Source: Lactarius indigo (Eukaryota; Basidiomycota; Agaricomycetes; Russulales; Russulaceae). From it: a stretch of DNA of 64,000 bases. Every line of letters begins with the position of its first letter. Within the stretch, counting starts at the first letter, position 1. Positions 37,614 to 50,117 of the stretch are shown in pieces. The translations under genes were made by a program, and so were the position numbers. Where the stretch lies: assembly GCA_025766275.1 (NCBI GenBank), contig JAFKAC010000168.1, positions 1 to 64,000 on the forward strand, read 5' to 3'. The notes below the pieces were generated by a model. That model saw only the letters and a program-made list of their open reading frames with translations. It was not told where the DNA came from and did not search any database.

Positions 37614-40600
37614 ATGCCGACGTTGGGTGACCCACAGGCGTGTATCTATAAATGTGGATGCTCAAGACACTGCAAGATACTTTGCCCTGTGTCAAAGACG
37701 ACGTATTACGACCATGTGAAGTATTGGAGGGTCGATGATCGTATGTTGAGTATATTGCCCAATCCGCGACTCTTGTGCTCACTGGATCTCACGCATGTAA
37801 GATGGTCCTATGTCATTCCCCAATGGCTATCCAGCATCAAGACACCCATTGACTCGCACTAGGGTGACTGGGTCGCACTTGCACACCACGGCAAACAGGA
37901 AGCACACTCGATTAGACTTGGATCGTGGTACCCCGGGAGAGCAGTCACCCGACAATCATGCACACACAGGTGACCACATGGAGAGTAACCACCCCATGCA
38001 AGACGATGACCCTGCGCCCAGCCCATCAGAACAAGAGTTATGCCAGGTATCACACCAGCCTGGGACTCAGGCCACGGTTAGGAACACCGAATCCCCTCGA
38101 CCTGAAAACGACGAGGGTCCAGGCATACCCTCCCCTGCATGGCAGGGTTCTCTAGGGGATCGTGACGCACAATGGGTGCATACCCCACCCGAGTCCCCTC
38201 AACCTGAAAACGACGAGGGCACAGGTATACCCTCCCCTGCGCGGCAGGGTTCTCTGGGGGATCGTGATACACAACGGGTGCATACCCCACCCCCGGACAA
38301 CTCCAATAACCAACAGGGAGATGCAGGTGTGTACGTCAGGCGTGATGCGCAGCCTGACGATCTCCCTGGAGGTCCAAACGACTGGGATCCGGATACCGTT
38401 GTACCTCACCTCGATGCACTTCGCACATCTGTGGAGTTTATCAAGGGACTCTTGCGCGCATCCTTAGACGGCGACCCTATTCCTGACGACGTTCGTGAAC
38501 GGTTGTGCTCTCCTCTGACAGAGCCTATCAGCATCAGCAAGGAGCTAAGACTTACTTTGAGGCTTCTCTTAGGGACTGTAAATGGATCTCGGGCGACTTA
38601 CGATAGTGTTTGCTCTGCTCTAAGGGAGTACGTTCCCGACGCAGAATTCCAGTCATACGATTGCATGAAGTGGACAATCACTGAGCTGACGGGGGTAGTC
38701 CCTGTTATAACCAATATGTGCTATGAGTCTTGCGTGGCATTCTCTGGACCATTCTCAGAGCTTCGCGCTTGTCCCGAGTGTTCTTCGCCACGGTACAACT
38801 CTGTCACCTGTGGGGGCAGAGTCGTATCCGTACCTCGTAAACAAGCTCTAATGATACCTGTGGGACCGCAGATTCAAGTGCAATATCGGTCACACCAAAG
38901 CGCATGGAATATGGGTCACCAACATTGAGTGATGGAGCCTTTGCTGGCTAGGCTACATGCTGGTGGCTCTATCGACGTTTACGACGACGTATACTGCAGC
39001 TCCCTCCTCCTCGATGTGGCACTCCGCGGCGATCTCTCGTCCGATGACACTGTATTGATGCTCTCTATTGACGGCGCGCAGTTATATCAGAGCAAGCAAT
39101 CAGATTGCTGGATTTATATCTGGGTTCTACTGGATCTGGCACCCAACTTACGATACAAAAAGAAATATGTGCTGCCGGGTGGCTTTATTCCTGGTCCAAG
39201 CAAGCCTAAGAACTTGGACTCATTCATCTACACCAGCTTGCACCATCTTTCTGCGCTCCAGAGGGACAGACTATGCATGTGGGACTGTTCCACCACGGCG
39301 TGTATGGATGTCGTGAATACTGTGGCTTGAGAGGGCGTCACAAGCCGGGGGGTCCCCATTATTACCCAGCGCTCCTCAAGCCACTGAACTACGACCTTCC
39401 TGGGTGCGATCATGGCGATGTCGATGCCTTTTGACTGCCAAAGGCATCATCTGAGCTGTACTTTGAGAACCTGACTCTTCTTCTTCAGAGTCGCACTGAC
39501 ATGCAGTTCAAACAGAATCAGAAAGAGACTGGCCTGTGCAAACTGAGTATTTTCTTGGGTCTGGATTCGAAACACTCGACCGGTCTCCCCGGATGCTTGG
39601 CTATCGACCACATGCACATAATCGCGATCAATCTTCCTGATTTGCTCATAAGTCTCTGGCGCGGGACTATAGACTGTGACAAGAATGACTCAAAGAAGCT
39701 CTGGGACTGGGTTGTGCTTGTCGGAGACACTTGGAAAACGCATGGCCAGGACATAGCGCGCTGCTGCCCATACCTGCCAGGGTCATTCGATTGCCCTCTT
39801 CGGAACCCCGCCGAGAAGATATCCAGTGGCTACAAAGCATGGGAGTTCTTAGTCTTGATGAACAGCAAACACAGAGGGCATACTCACAGAGACAAAGTAG
39901 ACTGTGGTGAGATATGCTGGAGTGCTGGAAGCAGAGGTGAGACAGGGATCTTGCAAGTAAAGCAAAGGTAGTCTGGCACACAACAGTAAGGAACTGATGT
40001 GGACCAGGAGCGTACAAGCCTACTACTTATACTATACAGGGGAGTGACACTACTACAAGGGAAGTAGCACAGAGTCACACAATACAAGAGACGTTGTTCT
40101 ACATGTGGGACAAAGGAGTGTGCTAATGGAGAACAAGGAGCGCAAAACAAAGAGAGTCCAGACTACGATGATATCATAGTGACATCACAATAAAGATAAC
40201 GCTAGAAAAAGAACAAAGGAAGGAGTACAATGAAGAGTCTGGAGTAGTCCATATGATGTCATTGTACAGTGATGTCATAGAAGTTCTAGATTGTACAGAT
40301 CAAACCAAATCTAATCTAAAGCGGTCCTAATTAATCTACAGCAGTCCATATCTGTAAGTCCGGTCCGTTAGAGCTGCTAAGTGCGCAAGGGTCACTTATC
40401 AACAAGTCTATGTCTTTGGATACTGCCTGGCGTTACTCTACGGCATTCTTCCGCAGTGCTATTGGCTAAACTTCTGCAAGCTAGTGTCTGCTGTTTGGCT
40501 CCTCCAACAGCGTGCAATCTCGGTCTCCCAGCTTCAAAAGGCTCAGCAACTCGTGCTCGACTTTACCGAAGAATATGAAGCGATCTATTACCACCGAATG

Positions 40601-41490
40601 GTGTCGCAACTTCACTTCTGTCAACAGAGCATCCACAGGCTTTCTCATCTCGCTCCAGATGCCGTTCATCTGGGACCTGGCGTCTATTCATCTCAGTGGA
40701 CTCTGGAGCGTACTATTGGCAACCTGGGGGAGGAAGTCAAGCAACCTTCAAACCCATATGCAAACATCACAAACTGCGGACTGCGCCACTCACAGTTCTC
40801 CGCCATCCACGCGATTCTGCCCAACTTAGAGCCAGACGCCCCAAGTCTACCATGAGGTGCTGTTGACCTTGGTGATGGCTATGTTCTTCTCAGGGCTCGG
40901 GATGAGACTGGCGTCACTCTTGTGGGAGAACAGGCGGATACAATCCGCACATTCTTGTGTTTGGACTCAGAAGATGGCCAAGTACCCTTTGGCTGGCGGC
41001 CAAAGTACATCCGATGGGCTCGCCTTCGCCTCCCTAACCTGCAGATTGCTCGCTGTGCGTGGAAGGAGACTGAACAGGCGGGCCCTTCTGAGAGTGTCTG
41101 TCATTCCCGCAATGTAAAGGTGAGTGACATTACCATGAAGTTGACATTCACATCTTACTTTCCTAGTTTGCTACAATGGAATCCTTCCTTGTCGGCGAGG
41201 TACAGTTCTACTTCCAAAGTGGCCACTCTGGTATAGAGCGTGCATATGCACTGGTCTCAGTCTGGTCTGAGCCAGATCTTGGCTTGCTGGAAGCGTCTTC
41301 AAACACGGTATACTCATGCATATACCAGGGTCAGGCGGCGTTGCGGATCGTACATGTGAAAGATATCATGTCCGTCGTAGCTATGGTGCCCATGACGCCA
41401 CATGAAGGAGACCGAAGTTCTCGATATTTTCTACTTGAGAAGCCTGGGCTAGACGTAGCAGAAACAGAGGATGTCGTTCTCAATGAATAA
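37614..41490 (+). pseudogene. Second tnp2-type transposase gene, decayed
   Basis: The N-terminal Cys/His motif (CGCSRHCK...VSKTTYYDH) starts at ATG 37614. A GTAAGA...CACTAG intron (about 37797-37862), an acidic Pro-rich region with two near-identical copies of an IPSPAWQGSLGDRD block, then the core MLSIDGAQLYQSKQSDCWIY, RYKKKYVLPGGFIPGPSKPK and LDSF. A deletion near 39288 removes the expected FISHPFLALGTADGP region and shifts the frame; coding resumes as GVYGCREYCGLRGRHKPGG. Then PGCLAIDHMH, an F solo LTR, WTLERTIGNLGEEVKQPSNPYAN and the C-terminus (YFLLEKPGLDVAE). TGA at 38926 and 40853 replace probable Arg. A 47-bp intron is at 41120-41166. No CACTA termini found. Not functional. Confidence 0.82.
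39856..40404 (-). mobile_element. Solo LTR, family F, in the tnp2 pseudogene
   Basis: TGATGAACAG...CTTATCAACA, 549 bp, perfect AGTCT duplications (39851-39855, 40405-40409). Removing it joins KAWEFLV to YVFGYCLA in frame. Lacks the intron-like duplication. Confidence 0.95.
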
Positions 41491-42224
41491 AAATGAATTT
41501 TCATCGTATTTGCATCCGCCATAACTTAGAACGGTATGCCTAAGTGAACCGATCATTGGGCGACAGTGGGTCTCTCACTTCACACGTGATGGATCTGGAA
41601 GAAACAACATTGTATTCAAGCGACAAGACGGAACGTAGGTACATGTGATCAACTGACAGATACGCTCTATCAATGATGTTGGAATGGAGGGAATGGGAGT
41701 GGCGAGAGGGATGGCATAGGATATGGAAGGGGGGTGGACAAACACACGGGAAGCGGATATAGGAAGACTGGGGCAGGTTGTAAGTTGAACCTCTGCGTCG
41801 ACAAGAGAGATGGGGCATGGGCATACGCACGGAATGAAGGAAGGACCGAGCCTCTACCCCAAATGCGCTGGCCTACCCTCCGTATCTAACAGCGGGCACG
41901 ACGCAAGGCGCAGAAGGGCTGTAGGTGGAGTCTTGCAGGTAGCCAGCGGTGGCCGTGGGGGTGGCCAGGCGACAGAAAGACTGAGGCAGGTATGAAAGAG
42001 AGTGTGTCAGACGCCTATATCAATGAGAGAGCGGGAAGGGATGTACGCATGGCACAGGGGAAGGACTGAGGCACTATATCGTATGGCGCTGGCCTCCCCT
42101 CTGTATCTAACGACGGGCATGATGTGATGCGCAGTGGAATATAGATATGGTCTTGTGGATAGCCAGGAGTGGCCATGGGGTGGTTGGGCGACAGACGAGG
42201 AGTGGGAAACAAGGAGTAGTTCTC
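41491..42224. repeat. 3' flank with roughly 240-bp tandem units
   Basis: Two clear and one or two partial direct copies containing GGGCATGGGCATACGCA / GGATGTACGCATGGCACA, GCGCTGGCCT(A/C)CCCTC, TATCTAAC(A/G)(A/G)CGGGCA and AGCCAG(C/G)(A/G)GTGGCC. No gene. Element C is inserted in it and the array seems to resume after 50706. Confidence 0.6.
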
Positions 42225-42807
42225 TGTAATGCCACTACAGGGGCATTAGGTACGACCTGTACCAAGTTAGTCAATCGAGCGGTAGTACAAGCTCAGAGGC
42301 TTGACTTCAGGAAGAATGATGCACAAGGATCACAAGGACTCAGGTCACTTGGATCGTAGAGGAAGGCTAAGACATGAAGGCCTAGCAAGAACCGGAGTCG
42401 CGAGACGAAAGAGCACGCAAAGGTGTTCTGTCTTAGACAAGTGTAGTATTACACAAGAAGTCTAGTCTACCGTACAAGCTAGATAGGACTAGGTTTAAAT
42501 AGACGACAGCCAGTATGGCGGCTACAAACAGATGGCGCCATCGCTGGTCTTGGAACAAGGAAGAGATATAAAGAGAACAAAGGGAAGCTATACTGAGAAC
42601 AAGGGCGAATCATGTGGGATCGCGCGTGATTGGGAACACAATGGAAACTAGCACATGTCGAACTTTATCAGAAGGGAACATCGATAAGTAGGGCGCGCGA
42701 TAGGAACCAGGTAATCGTAAAGTCCGCGTAATCATACAGGGCTCGTATAGTGTCAGGAAAGGAACAGTAAGATGCAAAAGAACGAGTCCAAGAAACAGAT
42801 TGTAACA
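42225..42807 (-). repeat. 3' LTR of element C
   Basis: Element-sense start TGTTACAATCTG, end GCATTACA. The purine tract (minus-strand AAGACGGGGGG, within 42808-42821) lies directly upstream in element sense. Confidence 0.9.
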
Positions 42808-42836
42808 TTACCCCCCGTCTTGGCCTGAAGACGCCT

Positions 42837-44998
42837 CGACTTCAGGACTCTGGGTCAACGAGGTCATAGATGTCGGCGTTGAGGTCGTTCTCCGGCCATG
42901 GGGAGATGTCGAGTTGACAGTAATGGGTTTTGAGGAAGAAGAGGGGTCCGCGCTTCCCACACTTGCGGCACATTTCATACTGCGGACATCGGATTTCGTC
43001 ATGGTTAGCGTTGGTGCGGAAGCACCGTCCGCACCACCTTTGTTATGATCCGACGCTTCGGACCTAAGTCACAGTATGTCTCCCTCTTGTTTTTCCCCTT
43101 TCTATACTATACTTTGTTACCAAAGGAGCTACTGTTACTAGTGGCGCTGTTTCTTTGATCCGAACTTCTGTTTACTCCGTTTAGTCTCTTTGATATTGTG
43201 TGGACTTGTGTTCATGTTGTTTGGAACCCTGTCCTATATAAACCTGTACCATAGACTGTAGGAAGCCAGACTTGGCTTTGTTTGCAATCTAGCAACCTTG
43301 CCTCCGTACTTTGGTGTGACCTCGCTTTATCTCTCTCTTCTTGTGCATCCCCTACCTCAGTCCCTAACAAGGACACTTCAAAGTCTTTGCAGTTGAACTA
43401 TATCAACGCGTCACACCTGTTATACTCTGTGCACTAGCAAGATCAAGTGTAGAGAAGTGTTAGACACTTCGGACGAGGAGTCCTACATAGCAGAGCAGTG
43501 CTGCACCTTGTGCCACACTTTTATCACTCGCATTTCATAGCAATAAGACAACAGAGGTCTTCGCTTGATACTTGTGTGATTTAGAACCTTTAGAACCCAC
43601 GCCCCTGCTAGGGCGTAACAACCTTCCTTGAGTCTCAGCGGCGACTGTTGGGGGTTCTGGAACAGTGAAGGAGGTAGACGCTTCGGTGGTCGTCGCCTGT
43701 CGGATGCGTTCGTCTGCTTGGAAGGTAGTGATGACTTCTTTGACCATTCCGGTGCGATGAAAGATACACCAATAGGACTGGTGTTCTTGGCTTTGGCAAT
43801 GTTGACAGGCTGGTTGTGGTCTAGTGGGGCAGTCGCGCACAAGGTGGTGGGAACTGCCACAGTGATAGCAGCGTCGTCGGTGGGGCTTGTCGGCGAGGCG
43901 GGGAAATTCTAGTGGTCCCCCTCGTCATGGGGAGAAGGGGATGGCATAGCGCGAGTGTCGGAGTGGGGCCGGGAGTGCTGTCATTTGCGCGTACTCATTG
44001 CCGATGGTGGTAAGGGCCCCCGCATACTGGAGCCATCTCTTGGTACTGGCCAGCATGAGATCCACCGTGAGTTGGTCTGATCGCAGCTTGCGTGCATCTT
44101 CCTCCAGTTTCTCGCATTTCTCGTCAATTTCCTTGAGTGCGAGAAGTCCGGTACGCAGCCTGGTGACTTCAGCTGTGAGACGAGGGGAGTTAAGCTCGAT
44201 AAGGGTTTCGTCTAGGGCGCAGGCGTGAATGTCATGAGGGTCGAAGAACTGGAGCTGTTCGGCTGTGAAGGGGGGCGCCGAAACATTGGGTCTGAGTGAT
44301 GAGAGGTAGACCGTTTCTCTGTAGTGTGGTTGCCTAGCACCCATTGTCCCCACTACCTCGGTGAATCCCTTGCGATAGTAAATGTACTTCGCAGTGTTGG
44401 ATCCCCCGTCAGGTAGCGGAATCTGTAGGGGGTAGAATTTCGGCGTACCTGGTGTGTTCGGGAAGAAGGGGGCCCCGGGGTCGTCAGTGTCCTCGGGGGG
44501 GGAGTCAGGTCAGTTATAGTCAATGGGTGTATGGACGCGGACGGGAGTGAAGGGTTCAAGTGGTGGTGGTGGAGTGGAGGGTGAAGAGGATGGTGGTGAA
44601 GGTACGGATGGTTCGGGTGGGGGAGTGGGTGAATGTCGCGGAGGAGGTGTGGGTGAGTATTGTCCCTCCTCTGGTGTCGATGGGGTGAGTTCTCCAGGTT
44701 CTCGTTCTGGAGTTCGAAGTATCATGGGGCTGGGGTCGGTGGTGGACTGGGCTGGAGATGGTGGTGGTGATAGTCGTGGTACGTCCGAGAGGTCGATGGT
44801 GACGATTCCTCGTTCGAGGGCGGCTTCAAGTCGAGGGTTGTTGAGGATGTGAACGAGGGTGGTGTCAGAGATTGGTGTGTTGGACATCGCAGGGTTGGGG
44901 GAACTATTGGGGTAGCTGAGCTTTCCTTTATGTTGTTCGTCCAGCCCCTTTGGCGGATGGGTATCATCTGTAGTAGTCCTTGATGACGTCTGCGGCAT
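42837..44998 (-). pseudogene. Element C post-pol ORF with coiled coil and four Cys/His clusters
   Basis: Starts at ATG 44998, overlapping the last 35 nt of pol (or at a later ATG, MSNTPISDTT). Order: Pro/Ser-rich region (PPPSPAQSTTDPSP), a segment ending ARQPHYRETVYLSSLRP, a helical stretch (LTAEVTRLRTGLLALKEIDEKCEKLEED, about 44180-44095), then CYHCGSSHHLVRDC and CQHCQSQEHQSYWC. After the E solo LTR the frame continues as CGRCFRTNANHDEIRC and CRKCGKRG...HYC, ending near 42837. TGA at 44510 and 43925 interrupt it. Element A has a matching helix at the same place (LTAEVTRFRAASYELDRLRA). No family recognised; the multiple zinc knuckles suggest nucleic-acid binding. It holds the place where env would lie in retroviruses, but no membrane segment is seen. 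Confidence 0.72.
43041..43620 (+). mobile_element. Solo LTR, family E, in the C post-pol ORF
   Basis: TGTTATGATCCG...GGGCGTAACA, 580 bp, perfect ACCTT duplications (43036-43040, 43621-43625). Removing it restores QGRWCGRCF in frame across a zinc cluster. Confidence 0.95.
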
Positions 44999-47900
44999 GG
45001 GTCATATTAGTTGCAGGTTCCCAGGTATTGTCACTTGATGGGAATCCTTTCCACTTTACTAGGTAGTGGAGTTTGTGCCCTCTCCCTCGTTCCTGGGCGT
45101 CTTCGATTCGCTCCACTTCATACTCCTCTTCTCCTCTGATAAGGTCGGGCGGAGGTCGGGAATAGTTTATGCCGTGCATCTCCGTCTCCTTGTATGGTGT
45201 GAGAAGGTTGGCGTGGAATACCGGGTGGATCTTCCATGATACTGGAAGTTCTAGTTCGTAAGAAACATCTGATAGAACTCTTGTGATTCGGAATGGCCCG
45301 TATCTTTTAGGGGCAAGCTTGTTCGTGGGGTAAAAGGTACGGAGGTTCGTCCCTTCTAGCCACACTTGGTCTCCTTGCTGATAGGGTGTAAACCTCGTCT
45401 TTCCCCGTTGGGCCATGAGTCGTTGCGCATGATTGATACTATCTTGCACGTGTTGTCTAAGTATCAGCAGGTCTTCCAATCATTGGTCCACTGTTGGGCT
45501 GCTTGACGGTTTAGGTGTCCACGTTGTCCGCGGTTCCCATCCCATGATAAGTGAGAATGGGGAATGTTTGGTCGTGGTGTTTGCCCACAAGTTGTGCGCA
45601 AACTGTGCCATCGGTAACAGTTCTGCCCAGTTGTCTTGTCGAAGGTTGCACCAATGCCGTAAATATTGCTCTAGCCATTGGTTGGTGTGCTCCAATTGTC
45701 CGTCTGTTTGGGGATGGTACGCTGATGAGACATTTTGCTGTATTCCCAGGGTTTTGCACAGTTGTCTCATAAAGGTGGATGCAAATCTGGGGTCTTGATC
45801 GGATATGATTTTTCGGGGTAGGCCGTAATGAGGATATACGTGTTGGAGATAGAGTTTGGCCACTCCTTCCGATGTTACGGTCTCATTACAGGGAATGAAT
45901 ATTGCTGCTTTTGAGCAATCATGATCAGTGATGGTGAGGATTGAGTCGAATCCGTTTGATTTTGGAAGCTTGACTATGAAGTCCATTGCTATCACCTCAA
46001 AGGGTTCGGCCAATGGGTCTGTGGTGATGGGGAATAGGTGTGGTCTTTGTCGGTGGGGGTTGATTTTGTTGCTTTGGCATGTGGCGCATCCTTTGACATA
46101 CACTTCCACATGTTTGGCCACCAGAAGTCGCGTCGTATTAGTTCCAGGGTGTTTGTGATTCCTGGATGTCCTGCGCTTGGGGTATCGTGGAAAAAGGTGA
46201 TCACCCCCCGCTTAAGGTTGTTGTTTCCCACAACAACGAGGGCGTCGCCTTTCCACCATAGGCCATTGTGTTTTTTCAGGCTGTGGGGTTCGACCCATGG
46301 GAGCACTGTGGATTCTTCCATGTTTTGGGTAATTTGAGTCCATATGTCCATGTCGTGCATGGACGTTTGAGTGACTCTTAGGAATACCTCTTCTGGCAGT
46401 ACCGTGACATGGTCGTTATCCGTTGTTCCATCATCGTAATCTGGGCGTCTTGATAAGGAGTCTGCTTGGGTGTTTTTGGTTCCAGGGATGTGTTTGAGTA
46501 TAAAATTATACTCGGAGAGTTCCTGGAATTCTCGTGCTACTTGTCGACTGATTTTTCTTGGTTCCTTCCAATACTGGAGGTTGGCATGATCCGTGTGAAT
46601 GGTTATTAGATGGGGGGAACCAACGAGGTATGTGCGCCATGTCCGTAGGGCTTTGACAATGGCTAGCAGTTCTCTGTCGTAAATGTCATAGTTACGCTCC
46701 ATTTCAGTCAATGATTCCGAATAGAACACCACCGGGTGTAGCTTTTGGTCTTCTCCTTTTTGGTTTAATACCGCTCCCAGAGCGTAGCTGGAGGCATTGA
46801 CTTCTATTTTGAAGGGTTGGTCTAATTTTGGGAACAAGAGTACTGGTTCGGAGCTGATTTGTTCCTTGATGGTGTCAAATGCTTTCTGTCTGGCGTTCGT
46901 CCATTCCCAAGGGGTGTCCTTTTTTGTAAGATCGTGGAGCAGTCTTGCTATTGTGGAAAAGCCCCTTATGAAGCGTCGATAGAAGTTGCAAAATCCCAAG
47001 AAGGCCCGTACTTCTTTCAGTGATTTTGGCGTTTTCCAGTCTCATATCCCCTGTACCTTGACCGGGTCCATTCGTAATTTGCCGTGTCCGATAATTAACC
47101 CCAAATACTCCACTTTGTAGACCTCGAACACGCATTTCTCTGGTTTGATGTATAAATTGTGTTCATTGCAGAGGTCTAGGACTTGGTGCAGCACTTGTCT
47201 GTGGTGGGTACGATCGTCTGCCGTGGTGATTAGGATGTCATCCATGTAAACAATGACTTCGCCCGTCAACACCAAATCTCGAAAAATGGTGTCCATCATT
47301 GTTTGAAATGTGCTGGGGGAATTGGTGAGACCAAAGAACATAACACGGGGTTCGAACAGTCCCTGGTTTGTTTTGAATGCTGCCTTCCATTCATCCCCTT
47401 GCTTGATCTGGACATTGTTGTATCCCCATCTAATATTGAGTTTAGAGTAGAGCCGTGCTTCACGGATCTTATCGATAAGTTCGGGGATTAGGGGGAGTGG
47501 GTAGTGGTTCTTTACGGTGAGTTCATTGAGGCGGCGATAGTCCTGTACAGGGCGTAATTTCCCATCTTTCTTTTTAATGAAGAAGAAAGGGGATGCATAG
47601 GGGGATTTCAATGGTTGAATGTACTTTTTGCTCAAGTGTTCGGTCACAAATTCCATTAGTTTTTCCGTTTCTGGGATCGTAAGTGGGTATACTTTGCAGT
47701 CCATCGTTTCTGGGGCGTTTGGGACAAGATTGATGGCATGATCCCATGGTCGTGATGGGGGAAAGCATTGGGATGCTTCCTCGCTGAAAACCTTCTGATG
47801 CCTTCGGTATTCTTTGGGGACCATTTCTTCGAAGGTCTTCTGAGGTTTCTTTGCGGCTTCTTGTTGTGCTAGTTCTGATGCTGTTGTTGTTTTCCGTAGT

Positions 47901-48468
47901 CGGATGTGGGGATCGTCTCTGCTTTCCAGTTGTTCCCAGGTTAATTCGTCCAGTTGATACGTCTCCAATGCCTTAATAGTGGCTTCTAGCGGCATGGCTT
48001 CGTCGGACAAATTTAGGCTGGTGATTACCACCGGTTGAAATTCTTCGTCGATGGTGGCATCCCGCCAGTGGAACTTTGGTTTGAAAGCTGTGAACCAAGG
48101 GTATCCAAGTATGACTTCGTCGTTTCCTAGGTTGGTGATAAGGAATCTAAGGTTTTGGGTCTTTCCTCCTGTTCTGACAGTGAGGTCAGTGAAGGAGGTA
48201 ATTTCTCCTCCTTGGTTATGAGTTCCGTCTATGTTCCATATCTTGATAGGGCGGTTGGTAGCCAACCAGGTAATTTTCAGCCGTTTCAGGAGATTTGCGC
48301 TTATGAAGTTATCAGTTGTGCCAGAGTCGATGAGAATGTTTTGTTCGGCCATTGCGTGAGCAGATTTGAAAAGAACTGGAATTCGCATGGATCGAAATCT
48401 GCTATTGTACACGCTAAGTTTTAATGCTCTAGCCCAGGCCGCCGGGTTCAAGCGTTCAGAAAATCCTT
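44964..48468 (-). pseudogene. pol: Element C Pol (protease-RT-RNase H-integrase-chromodomain)
   Basis: Entered by -1 shift at GGATTTT (minus strand, 48468-48462). Protease LIDSGTTDN (about 48330), RT (LNIRWGYNNVQI, MFFGLTNSPSTF, catalytic YMDD about 47240), RNase H (IEVNASSYALGAV), integrase zinc region and core (DFIVKLPKS, SDQDPRFAST, HPQTDGQLEHTNQ), GPFRI region and chromodomain (YEVERIEDAQ...YLVKWKGFPSSDNTW) ending at TGA 44964. Lesions: TGA 47042-47044, a frameshift near 46110 that looks like a short deletion between two AAACATG copies, and TGA 45480-45482 where element A has Arg (TERLMQL). Inactive. Confidence 0.9.
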
Positions 48469-50094
48469 CTTCTGGCCAAATAATTTGTCCACCATCAATT
48501 CTCGTACTTCTGGGGTTTGAGCGAATAGTGCCGCTACTTGAGCGTCCGCTTGTTCTTCGTTAGAGAGGGGGCGTGACATGGTCATGGAGATAGTGGTGGT
48601 TGTAGGGGTACTGGCCGTGGGAGTCGTTGTTTCGGTTGCTTTGATGGTAGTGGATTTTTGAGGGCAGTTACAGGAAATGTGTCCTTGGCCTCAACAGCAG
48701 AAACACCTTCCTTCTTTTTGTAGCTGCAGTTTTTCAGTGTCCGTTAACGCGGCTCGTGCTCTAGTGCGACTGACGTCCATCGCATTAGGGTCTTGGTTTT
48801 TGTTTAGTGCTGATAACCACTGGTCTCGGGACGCTCCCCCTCGTTTTTTGCTTCCTCCTTTTGTAAGCTTGTCTTTTAACAGGAGGTATTTGGCTTGTTG
48901 CAGTGTTACAGCTGCTTTCCAGTCGTCCCATGTGATTGGATGATGGAATTTGATTGCGTTTACAACGAGGGCGTTGGGGAGCCCTTTCTGGAAGATTTCC
49001 AGTGTGGTGGCTTCGTCTTTATTATACCCCACTTTATTAGCAAGGTTCGCGAACTTGGCGATGTACGTGTCAATGTCTTCTTTCTCCATTCTGAGATTCT
49101 GAATGGAGTGGCGGGCTTTCTGTTGTTGTGTGGTGTCGGTGTAGGCTTGGATGAATTGTGCCTCGATGGTGTCCCAAAGGTTTTCTTCATTTAGAGCCAC
49201 TCCTGCTACTAGTTGGGCGATGAGCCATTGAATTTGTTCCTCGACCCAGTCATCGACAAGGGGACCTCGGATGTAGGAAAGGAGGGTCATTGCACGGGAG
49301 TAGGGGACCACCAATTGTTGTATGGTGGGGTTCATTCCTCGATAAAGGGAGAAGGCATTGAGAAACGCCCAGCTTGATTCCCGATCTCCTGTAAACTCTG
49401 GTGGGGCGTTTCCTCCGAGTCTTCCATTAAGGGGGCCTGGGGCTGCACCTCCTCCTCCCGCAGCTGCACCTCCACCTCCAGGTGCGCCGCCTCCGCCTCC
49501 ACCTCCAGGCGCACTGCCTCCATGATGGCTTCCTGGGCCTCCTGGAGGGCCGCTTCTGCCTGCCAGTGCACTTCCTCCCATAGGATGTCCTCCACCACCT
49601 GGAGCAGCCGCAGAGGAGGACGCTCCTCCACTGGGTTGGCCACTTCCTGATTGGGTGAGGGTGGTTGCGAGTTGGGTCTGGGTTGAGGACATGTCAGCAT
49701 ACGATGCAAAGTCGACGGGTCTGGTGATGGTAGGTGTGAGGGTGGGGTCTGGATCTTCACTGTCTGAGTTGGGTTCTGCAACGTCAGAGTCGACGTCAAT
49801 GCCTTGTATTCGGGTTTTCCCTGGCCCTAGCCCAAGGGATGCAGGTACTGGTTTGATTGAGTACCACAAGTTCTTTTTGTCTGAATAGGCAACGTAGGCC
49901 CAGATGTGTTGGTCTTCGATGTATTCGATGGGTTCGTAGGTGTTTTTGTTGGGGTCGAAGACGTAGTAGCCTGTGTCGTGAGGGGTGTTCCTCCAAGTGG
50001 CCGTTCCTTTGATCGAGGATCGGAGGTCGTCGTCGGTGTGTCGTTCCAGGTACTCCTGGACAAACTTGGTTCGACTTCGGCTGGTGAGAGCCAC
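48450..50094 (-). pseudogene. gag: Element C Gag
   Basis: The frame opens at GTG 50094 in the context CACACCGTGGCT. No ATG follows for about 400 nt although the encoded N-terminal domain (TATWRNTPHDTGYYVFDP...HIWAYVAYSD) aligns with that of A, so a GTG start is likely. Next come a long Gly/Pro-rich tract (about residues 150-225), the capsid-like core (GNAPPEFTGDRESSWAFLNAF, TPIWQ-like basic segments, ITWDDWKAAVTLQQ), NAMDVSRTRA and a zinc knuckle CFCC-x-GQGHISCNC. TGA (48691-48693) falls inside the knuckle where relatives have Arg. The true end is TGA 48450-48452, just after the frameshift site. Confidence 0.85.
48462..48468 (-). promoter_or_regulatory. -1 frameshift heptamer of element C
   Basis: Minus-strand GGATTTT, read G GAT TTT in the gag frame; slipping enters the pol frame (GFSERLNPAAW). 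Same heptamer as element G. Confidence 0.6.
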
Positions 50095-50117
50095 GGTGTG
50101 AGAGAGACTAGACTTAA

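Noticed and set aside
37077..42220. CACTA-type terminal repeats around the second tnp2 gene
   Set aside because: CACTA words occur singly but no inverted pair with a target duplication could be found.
44523..44852. Gly-rich plus-strand ORF opposite the C post-pol ORF
   Set aside because: Antisense shadow of the Pro/Ser-rich region of the real minus-strand frame.
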